Positions 58,362 to 64,000 of a stretch of DNA of 64,000 nt are shown here, piece by piece. The position numbers and the translations under genes are program-made. The notes beneath the pieces are model-generated. The model saw only the letters and a program-made list of their open reading frames with translations, was not told the DNA's origin and searched no databases. Positions within the stretch are counted from its first letter, which is position 1. Every line of letters starts with the position of its first letter. Source of the stretch: Paenibacillus silvisoli (GTDB lineage: Bacteria; Bacillota; Bacilli; Paenibacillales; Paenibacillaceae); contig NZ_CP133017.1 of NCBI RefSeq assembly GCF_030866765.1, forward strand, positions 5,546,501 to 5,610,500. Direction: 5' to 3'.

Positions 58362-59768
58362 TTATAGAATGATGACGTCCACGATCGTGCCTGCGGCAGC
58401 CCCTTCTTGGCCTGCCTTGATGCGGATCAAGCCGTCGGCGTCCGGAATGGAGGCCATCATGCTCGACTTGCCGAAGGCCAGCGGGTCGGCGTAAAGGACG
58501 CCTTCATGGGTGTAGAGCCGGGTGCGCACGAACCGCTCGTGCGGACTGCCTTTGCCGAAGCCGGCGGCCAGCTTGGCCGTTGCCTGCTTCGGCAGCGCGT
58601 CGGCCAAGCTGGCGCCCTGCAGCCGCTGAATCGCCGACTTCGCGAACAACTCGAAGCCGACGAAGCAGGCGCCGGGATTGCCCGACAGCGCCAGCAGCAG
58701 CTTGCCGCCGATGACGGCCGCAGAGGTCGGGCTCCCCGGCCGCATGGCCGCTTTGTTGAAGAGCAGCCGGCCCGGCGGTAAAGATGGCTGCTGCGCAGCG
58801 GGTGCCGCGGGCTGAGACGCCGCCAGTGGAGATGGCTGCTGCGCAGCGGGTGCCGCGGGCTGGGATGCCGCCAGCGGAAATGGCTGCTGCGCAGCATCTG
58901 CGTCCTCGCCGCGCGGCTGCAAACGTTGCAGCAGGCTCGCCATGACATCATAATCGCCGACCGACACGCCGCCGGTCGTAATGATGATGTCGCTCTGCGC
59001 CAGCGCGTCCGTTATCGCACGAGCCGCAGCTTCCGGCTCGTCGGGAACGCGACCCAGCAGCAGCGGGACGCCGCCGCATTGCTCTACCAATGCGGCGACC
59101 ATGGCGCTATTGCTGTCGCGGATGCAGCCCGGCGCGAGCAGCGCCTCAACCGGCAGCAGCTCTGCGCCGGTGGCCAGCACCGCAACGCGCGGGCGCGCAT
59201 ATACCGGCACGTCGGCATAGCCGAACGTGCCGAGCAGGGCGACGTGGCCCGGCCGCAGCCGCGTGCCGGGCTCCGCCAACACGCTGCCGCAGCGGAATTC
59301 CTCGCCGCGGGGCGCGATGTTTTGCCCGGGCTCGGCGGCGCGTTTCACGCGCACCGCCGGCTGCCCGTCAACCCAGGCGTCCGCCGTCTGCTCCAGCATG
59401 ACGACGGCGTCCGCCCCCGGGGGCACGGCTCCGCCCGTCATGATCCGGACGGCAGTGCCCGGTTCAAGCGGCGCCGCCGCGAGCGAGCCGGCGGCGACCG
59501 CTTCCGCAACGCGCAGCGTCACCGGCGAGCCCGGTGACGCCAGCGCCGTATCCGCGCTGCGGACGGCGAATCCGTCCAGTCCCGACCGCGCGAATGGCGG
59601 CCAGTCCGTCGTCGCGGCAAGCGACTCCGACAGCCGCCGGCCGCCGGCCTCCCGCAGCGGCACAAGCTCCCGCCGCCCCGGCTCGGCCGCCTCGACTACC
59701 AGCCGCATCGCTTCATCTACTTTTACGGCGCGTCTGCGAAATCGCGCCTCCACTTGCGGCTGCTCCAC
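58362..59768 (-). CDS. moeA: Molybdopterin molybdenumtransferase MoeA with repeat insert
   Basis: A 468-residue MoeA. It has PPFARSGLDGFAVRSADT near residue 60, the MPT-binding TGGVSVGDYD near 270, and ALSGNPGACFVGF near 385. Between the last two, an Ala/Pro/Gln/Ser-rich insert of about 40 residues contains 16-residue tandem repeats (AQQPSPLAASQPAAPA), absent from ordinary MoeA (about 400 residues). MoeA inserts molybdate into the pterin cofactor. The start is GTG at 59768, preceded by GAGGAGAGAGG. It is divergent from mobB. Confidence 0.9.
   Translation of the reverse strand: MEQPQVEARFRRRAVKVDEAMRLVVEAAEPGRRELVPLREAGGRRLSESLAATTDWPPFARSGLDGFAVRSADTALASPGSPVTLRVAEAVAAGSLAAAPLEPGTAVRIMTGGAVPPGADAVVMLEQTADAWVDGQPAVRVKRAAEPGQNIAPRGEEFRCGSVLAEPGTRLRPGHVALLGTFGYADVPVYARPRVAVLATGAELLPVEALLAPGCIRDSNSAMVAALVEQCGGVPLLLGRVPDEPEAAARAITDALAQSDIIITTGGVSVGDYDVMASLLQRLQPRGEDADAAQQPFPLAASQPAAPAAQQPSPLAASQPAAPAAQQPSLPPGRLLFNKAAMRPGSPTSAAVIGGKLLLALSGNPGACFVGFELFAKSAIQRLQGASLADALPKQATAKLAAGFGKGSPHERFVRTRLYTHEGVLYADPLAFGKSSMMASIPDADGLIRIKAGQEGAAAGTIVDVIIL
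58783..58896 (-). repeat. 48-bp tandem repeat inside moeA
   Basis: Units start at 58783, 58831 and 58879, with few mismatches; the third is partial. It encodes the 16-residue AAQQPSPLAASQPAAP-type repeat. The in-frame 48-bp period allows copy-number change without breaking the gene. Confidence 0.85.
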
Positions 59769-59991
59769 GTATCCTCTCTCCTCGCCTATCCGATCCGGAT
59801 CGCCTCGATCCTAGCCGAACTTTTTCTCCCTATTGTACCAGAGTTGGCCAATCGCGCGATACCAGCTTATACTGAAGAAGAATCGCAGTTACACGCCGAC
59901 TAGGCGCTCATCCTTATCCTGCCAGTCAGGCACCCAGCCTTTATCCCAGCACTACAATCGCCGACCAGGCGACTTACAAGGAGCCCAAACC

Positions 59992-60507
59992 ATGAACAAC
60001 CCCAACTCCCCCCTCATCCTGCAAATCGTCGGCTACAAAAACAGCGGCAAAACAACGATGCTCGCCGCCCTGACCAAGCGCCTCAAGCAAGCCGGCTATA
60101 CAGTCGGCACCGCCAAGCATGATGCGCATGATTTTACGATGGATACGCCGGGCACGGATACGTGGAAGCATCAGGAGGCCGGCGCCGACATCACCGCCAT
60201 CAGCTCCGCCTCGCGCAGCGCCATCATCAGCAAGCGCCCCGAGCCGTTATCCGATCTGCTAGCCCATATGCGCCATGTCGACATCGTACTTGTAGAAGGC
60301 TTCAAGCAGGAGCGTTACCCAAAACTCATTCTGCTCCGCTCGCCGGAAGACTTCCCATTGCTCGAGCTGACGAACGCGATCATGACAGCAGCTTGGCCGA
60401 ATGCAGACGCCGAGCCGCATCTTCTCCCGGCAGCCCGCTTCGAAATCAACGACATCGAAGGCATCTACAGCCACCTTCTGAAGCTGCTCCAGCCCATACA
60501 AAAATAA
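59992..60507 (+). CDS. mobB: Molybdopterin-guanine dinucleotide biosynthesis protein MobB
   Basis: A 171-residue P-loop protein with the start LILQIVGYKNSGKTTMLAALTKRL, then GTAKHDAHDF and VDIVLVEGFKQERYPK, the MobB pattern. It assists conversion of molybdenum cofactor to its guanine dinucleotide form. The frame is open to 59833, but AAGGAG supports the ATG at 59992. It is divergent from moeA, with 223 bases between, holding no gene I can see. Confidence 0.92.
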   Translation: MNNPNSPLILQIVGYKNSGKTTMLAALTKRLKQAGYTVGTAKHDAHDFTMDTPGTDTWKHQEAGADITAISSASRSAIISKRPEPLSDLLAHMRHVDIVLVEGFKQERYPKLILLRSPEDFPLLELTNAIMTAAWPNADAEPHLLPAARFEINDIEGIYSHLLKLLQPIQK

Positions 60508-60550
60508 GCCATCAGCTCCAAACGCGAGCAATGGCTTATTTTCCTTTTTC
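60503..60550 (+). terminator. Terminator of mobB
   Basis: AATAAGCCAT and ATGGCTTATT flank an 18-base loop, followed by TTTTCC. The mobB stop codon lies in the first arm. Confidence 0.75.
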
Positions 60551-60611
60551 ATCGACCTACTCAATATCGCCGAACAGGCCTCCAGCCATACTTCCCCTCG
60601 TCCCCGCCAAC

Positions 60612-60796
60612 CTAACGAACCGTATAATCCATATTTCCGTCAAAACCGCCTCGAAAAACATCTAACGAACTCCAGCAGCCTTATTTCCCCAAAAAGTCGC
60701 TGCAAACCGCTTTTTCGGACGAAATAACGTTTATACGATTCGTTAGCTCGCAAAAGCCGCCTATTTGGCTCAAATAAGCGCTATTGAATTCGTTAG
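60612..60796. repeat. 185-bp four-unit palindromic element, locus 2
   Basis: CTAACGA occurs forward at 60612 and 60662 and inverted (TCGTTAG) ending at 60746 and 60796. Spacings are 50, 85 and 50 bases, identical to locus 1. Each unit again has a TTATTT-like block at positions 20-25. The rest of the sequence differs from locus 1. The element fills the gap between the convergent mobB and rhaM genes, and I see nothing else there. Confidence 0.85.
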
Positions 60797-60809
60797 CCGC
60801 AGTCCTTCC

Positions 60810-61121
60810 TCATGGCTTAAAATGAAACACTTCCGGAATGACCTTAACCGTCGTGTCCTCGTGGTGCTTGATAAGCAAATCCGACATGAACTGCTGCCAC
60901 CGGATGTTGGCGGGATGGCTGCCTAGTTCCGCCATCGCATAGTCGAAATCTTCAACCTCCATGTAGGCAAACAAGCGTCCGCCATCCAGGAAAATGCTGT
61001 ACGTATGGATGCCGACCTCCCGAAACGCTTGAAGCAGCTCCGGATCTACCTGCTCATGCCGCTTAATGTATTCCTCGCGGTTGCTCTCGTCAATTTGAAG
61101 CACGAACGATACGCGCTGCAT
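60810..61121 (-). CDS. rhaM: L-rhamnose mutarotase (RhaM/RhaU family)
   Basis: A 103-residue protein with the family start MQRVSFVLQIDESNREEYIKRHEQVDPEL and EVGIHTYSIFLDGGRLFAYMEVEDF; the catalytic His and Tyr are in these segments. It interconverts sugar anomers ahead of the isomerase. The frame is open to 61160, but GAGGAGT supports the ATG at 61121. It lies 13 bases after the isomerase stop. Confidence 0.9.
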   Translation of the reverse strand: MQRVSFVLQIDESNREEYIKRHEQVDPELLQAFREVGIHTYSIFLDGGRLFAYMEVEDFDYAMAELGSHPANIRWQQFMSDLLIKHHEDTTVKVIPEVFHFKP

Positions 61122-61134
61122 GCCGTTCACTCCT

Positions 61135-62649
61135 CTATTCATTTTTGCACAATGTAACATGACGCACCTGCATCAGCTCCGCCACCTTCCGGAACTGCGA
61201 CGCTTGATTGCCGACCGCGATCGCGCAGTGATGCGTCGGCGCTTCCGCAAACCACTTCTCCATATAGCTGTCCGGATGAAGGGCGAATTTCACATGCGTC
61301 TGCGTGTTGCCGATTTGCATGATCTCCCCGCTCGTCGCTTCGCCTTCGCTGCTAATAAGCCCGAGCTTACCGTCGCCGGTTTGCGTCACGTTCAGCGTCG
61401 TCACCGGTCCGCGCTTCACCTTCGCCTCTACGGAAACTCCGGTTCCCCGCTTCCCGTGGTAGAGCCCCATGCCGCGCAAAATCGGCTTGCCGTTCGCGAT
61501 CGCCACATGGAACGGCCCGTCATGGCCGAGCAAAAACGTCTCGTCGATGTAATCGACCACGACGATTTCGGAGAAGCTGCCGCCGGCGCCGACGATATCG
61601 CATATTTTCATGCCGACCGCCGTCTTGAGATCGCCCTCCCCGGAACACGGAATGCCGCGCGCCGTCAGCAGCGAGTGGCCGACGATAAAGCCGGACTGCA
61701 GCTGCTCGTATTCGTTTCCGTCCTGACCGTGGTAGTAGTAGGTAAGCGCGTCGAGGTCATAGGCCCGCACGAGCTTCTCCTGCGCGACCGCTACTCGCGC
61801 TGACCAATTCAGCTGCTCCGCCGTCGGCTTCTTCGCGATCGGGTCGGACGGCGAATCGCCGCTGATCTCGAACATCTCCTCGATTTCCGCCAGCTTCGCT
61901 TCGAGCTGCTGCGGCGTCACGTCCTTCATGAACCGGTCGAGGTCGCACATCTCCAATACTTCCACATGCAGGCCCAGCTGCGCTTGCATCATCGTAAAAT
62001 CGCTGTACATATCGAGCATCCCGCTGTACGTATTGCCAAGGAAGCCAAAGCGCGCATGGCGCAGCGTCCGTACGACCTCCGCCGCCTTGATCCATTCCGT
62101 AATCTCTCGCCAAGCGCGGATCGCCTCGGGCCGGGTATGCGTCACTTCGTCCGTCATCGATTGCGCCGGCGTATAATCGAGGCCGAGCAGGCCGTTAATG
62201 ACGCGGAAGCGAATGCCCGCGCGATTGAACGCGTTCGAAATTTCCGGTACCGGACATGCGACGCAGTGCGCCAGCCATTCACCGGTCGTTGATTGCGCAT
62301 AGTTAATGCGGGCCGTCGGCTGCAGGTTCAGGATAATAACGGGCTTGCTGCACTGCTGATGGATCGGCAGCACATTCGAGCTGGTAGAGTACGTGGCGAC
62401 ATGGCAGAAAATCAGGTCCACATTCTTCTCATTGAACCACTCGCCTGCCTGGCGCCCTTTGCCCTCCGAATCGACGAGTCCGAAATTGTGCACCTCGCCG
62501 TGCGCGGACATTTTCTTCTCCAGATGCGTTCCGTATTCGATCAGCCGCTCCCGAAGTCCGGGAAATTGCGGCCAGTACGCTTCAAGGCCGATCGAATAGA
62601 GGCCGATTCTCGGTTTTTTAGTCGGCTTGATGGGGGTAAGCAGCGTCAT
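61135..62649 (-). CDS. L-fucose/L-arabinose isomerase-family protein
   Basis: A 504-residue sugar isomerase-like protein. The N-terminal segment is KPRIGLYSIGLEAYWPQFPGL, the middle contains FGFLGNTYSGMLDMYSDF, and the C-terminal half has GEGDLKTAVGMKICDIVGAGGSFSEIV and GPFHVAIANG, the pattern of arabinose/fucose isomerases. GGAGG supports the ATG at 62649. The mutarotase that follows suggests an L-sugar such as rhamnose or fucose. The divergent AraC gene is the likely regulator. Confidence 0.85.
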   Translation of the reverse strand: MTLLTPIKPTKKPRIGLYSIGLEAYWPQFPGLRERLIEYGTHLEKKMSAHGEVHNFGLVDSEGKGRQAGEWFNEKNVDLIFCHVATYSTSSNVLPIHQQCSKPVIILNLQPTARINYAQSTTGEWLAHCVACPVPEISNAFNRAGIRFRVINGLLGLDYTPAQSMTDEVTHTRPEAIRAWREITEWIKAAEVVRTLRHARFGFLGNTYSGMLDMYSDFTMMQAQLGLHVEVLEMCDLDRFMKDVTPQQLEAKLAEIEEMFEISGDSPSDPIAKKPTAEQLNWSARVAVAQEKLVRAYDLDALTYYYHGQDGNEYEQLQSGFIVGHSLLTARGIPCSGEGDLKTAVGMKICDIVGAGGSFSEIVVVDYIDETFLLGHDGPFHVAIANGKPILRGMGLYHGKRGTGVSVEAKVKRGPVTTLNVTQTGDGKLGLISSEGEATSGEIMQIGNTQTHVKFALHPDSYMEKWFAEAPTHHCAIAVGNQASQFRKVAELMQVRHVTLCKNE

Positions 62650-62811
62650 GGCAAGCGCCTCCAATGAGAAAATAATAGATTCATATTCTCATTGTATTCG
62701 CTGTCAATTTAAACTACATCGCGATATCTTGCTCCGAAATCATAGTATATTGCTTTGTTCGAATTCGTAGAGGATAATGAGGGAAAATGGTAGAGAGGGA
62801 GCTGATCTGCC

Positions 62812-63693
62812 TTGACCGGTCGCTATATGGAAAATGCTTCGCACAGCTGGACGAACAATTCCGTCCGCTTAATTTCGTCGCCGAGCATGGAAGCCAAGGC
62901 GGCGTTTATGTACGTGCAGGAGGCCGGGTACTTCTGGACGCATCCGCCGTATTTCACGGAAAGGCAGCGCCTGCCGTCCTATCTTGTCGTTTACACGGTG
63001 TCCGGCGAAGGCAGATTGGACTACGGCGGCCAGACATACACGCTCGGCGCGCACTCGCTCTTCTTCATCGATTGCATGGCGCATCAGCATTATCGGGCGA
63101 CCGGGGACGAACATTGGGAGTTTGCATGGGTTCATTTTTACGGCGGGGCGAGCCGGCATTATTACGATTCTTACGCCAAAAAAGGCGACCCTCTACTGCA
63201 GCTGCAGGGAGATTCGCCTGTCCTTGGTTATTTGAAAAGCCTTATCGATCTGCATGAGCAGAAAACCGTCCATACCGAGCTGCTCGGTGCCAAGGTACTT
63301 ACCGATCTGGCGACGGAGCTCGTCATGTCGGCCCATGTTCAGGTATCCGACGCGAAAGCCGTCCCCGCCTATATAGCCGATATGATCCGCGAGATCGAGC
63401 GCCGCTGCTCCGAAACGATTCGTCTCGATGAGCTGGCGCGATCGTTCGCACTCAGCAAGTATCACCTGATCCGCGAGTTTAAGAAGCATATCGGCATGTC
63501 GCCGAATGAGTACCTGATCTATCTGCGGATCGTACGGGCGAAGGAGCTGCTCAAGTATACCATGAAGCCGGTAGCGGCCATCGCCGAAGAGGTCGGCATC
63601 GATAACGTCAGCCACTTCATCAATCTGTTCAAAGCCCGCGAGGGGCTGACGCCTTTGGCTTTCCGTAAGAAATGGACGTCCGCGCCTGGCTGA
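62812..63693 (+). CDS. AraC-family regulator of the isomerase pair
   Basis: A 293-residue regulator. The cupin half has RLPSYLVVYTVSGEGRLDYGGQTYTL and FFIDCMAHQHYRA, and the DNA-binding half ends VAAIAEEVGIDNVSHFINLFKAREGLTP. GAGGGAG lies upstream of the TTG at 62812; an ATG at 62827 is a possible alternative. It is divergent from the isomerase gene with a 162-base gap. Confidence 0.88.
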   Translation: MTGRYMENASHSWTNNSVRLISSPSMEAKAAFMYVQEAGYFWTHPPYFTERQRLPSYLVVYTVSGEGRLDYGGQTYTLGAHSLFFIDCMAHQHYRATGDEHWEFAWVHFYGGASRHYYDSYAKKGDPLLQLQGDSPVLGYLKSLIDLHEQKTVHTELLGAKVLTDLATELVMSAHVQVSDAKAVPAYIADMIREIERRCSETIRLDELARSFALSKYHLIREFKKHIGMSPNEYLIYLRIVRAKELLKYTMKPVAAIAEEVGIDNVSHFINLFKAREGLTPLAFRKKWTSAPG

Positions 63694-63752
63694 GCATGCT
63701 TCTCGATGTACCCAGCCTTGGCCTGGCAGTCACGTCAACCGCAGGACAGCGC

Positions 63753-64000
63753 CTACTCCGCCAAGCCGTGCTTGTGCGCGTAAATCGCCGCCTGCGTGCG
63801 GTCCTCCACGCTCAGCTTCGCAAAAATATTCGTGACGTGGAACTTCACCGTCTTGATCCCGATAAACAGCTCCTCGGCGATCTCTTGGTTTGACAAGCCC
63901 TTCGCCACGCATTTCAACACGTCCATCTCCCGGTCTGTCAGCTGCTCGTGGAGCGGACGTACCGCCTCTGCCTTCGGTTGGCGGAACCGGTTCATCATTT
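63753..64000 (-). CDS. LuxR/NarL-type response regulator, C-terminal part (cut by window edge)
   Basis: The DNA-binding end of a NarL/LiaR-type regulator, [43 protein letters not shown], a complete LuxR HTH. The N-terminal receiver lies beyond the right edge. The stop is at 63753. The receiver class and partner cannot be seen here. Confidence 0.85.
   Translation of the reverse strand, partial: MMNRFRQPKAEAVRPLHEQLTDREMDVLKCVAKGLSNQEIAEELFIGIKTVKFHVTNIFAKLSVEDRTQAAIYAHKHGLAE

Noticed and set aside
59769..59991. Molybdenum-cofactor riboswitch between moeA and mobB
   Set aside because: Two small CGCC-N5-GGCG hairpins are present (59894-59907 and 59959-59972), but the Moco RNA core is not recognisable.
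63694..63752. Terminator between the AraC gene and the LuxR-type regulator
   Set aside because: No stable stem with a T-run was found in this 60-base gap.

Overview
The window looks like chromosomal DNA of a GC-rich, endospore-forming Firmicute, most probably Paenibacillus or a close relative. The support is the mix of spore genes (YunB, a GerA/GerB/GerC germinant receptor, SspI, a CotH-type kinase, a YwmB-like protein), AGGAGG-type ribosome binding sites, Bacillus-type LexA and sigma-G sites, and many carbohydrate genes (Gfo/Idh/MocA dehydrogenases, AraC and LacI regulators, sugar isomerase and mutarotase). I saw no rRNA, tRNA, CRISPR array, intact insertion sequence or prophage.

Layout. 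1-9.4 kb: 5' part of yunB, a PcrA/UvrD-type helicase, and an oligopeptide ABC importer operon (oppABCDF, minus strand). 9.5-16.4 kb: an EamA exporter, a zinc-efflux module (CzrA-type repressor plus His-rich CDF pump) with a perfect palindromic operator, and a two-component system divergent from a LiaI-like/PspA envelope-stress pair. 16.4-22 kb: a uxaB/aldo-keto reductase/alcohol dehydrogenase operon with a divergent AraC regulator, and a sialidase-like protein. 22-32 kb: a TetR-controlled MMPL exporter, AraC plus a MocA dehydrogenase, a Gly-rich CotH lipoprotein, and an Aas-like acyl-activating enzyme next to an ATP-grasp ligase. 32.4-34.2 kb: an SOS-controlled uvrX/yolD pair. 34.6-36.5 kb: an ARE-type ABC-F gene behind an elaborate attenuator leader. 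37-41 kb: a germinant receptor operon. 41-43.3 kb: a PhyH-type dioxygenase with a structured leader and an AT-rich island with a stalk-domain protein. 43.3-45.3 kb: an RNA methyltransferase, ktrA and sspI. 45.3-50.6 kb: a LacI/MocA/ThuA/MocA/MocA operon. 50.7-58.3 kb: a TM2 protein, prfC, a cyclase, zwf, a YwmB-like protein and an orphan FliD-like protein. 58.3-64 kb: moeA/mobB, an isomerase/mutarotase pair with an AraC regulator, and the end of a LuxR-type regulator.

Two observations stand out. First, the ABC-F gene has a leader of about 390 nt. It contains a well-placed 8-codon ORF encoding MIHAMRLR, which carries the MRLR macrolide-arrest motif known from ErmDL, then several terminator-like hairpins, a 14-of-15 complementarity that could act as an antiterminator, and a second, very hydrophobic 11-codon ORF just before alternative hairpins next to the gene's ribosome binding site. 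This reads as a macrolide sensor combining transcription and translation attenuation. Second, two 185-bp intergenic elements (34278-34462 and 60612-60796) have identical geometry. Each has four units starting CTAACGR, arranged as two forward and two inverted, spaced exactly 50/85/50 bp, with a TTATTT-like block at positions 20-25 of every unit, although the rest of the sequence differs. A third, direct-repeat array of about 52 bp period lies at 12409-12580.
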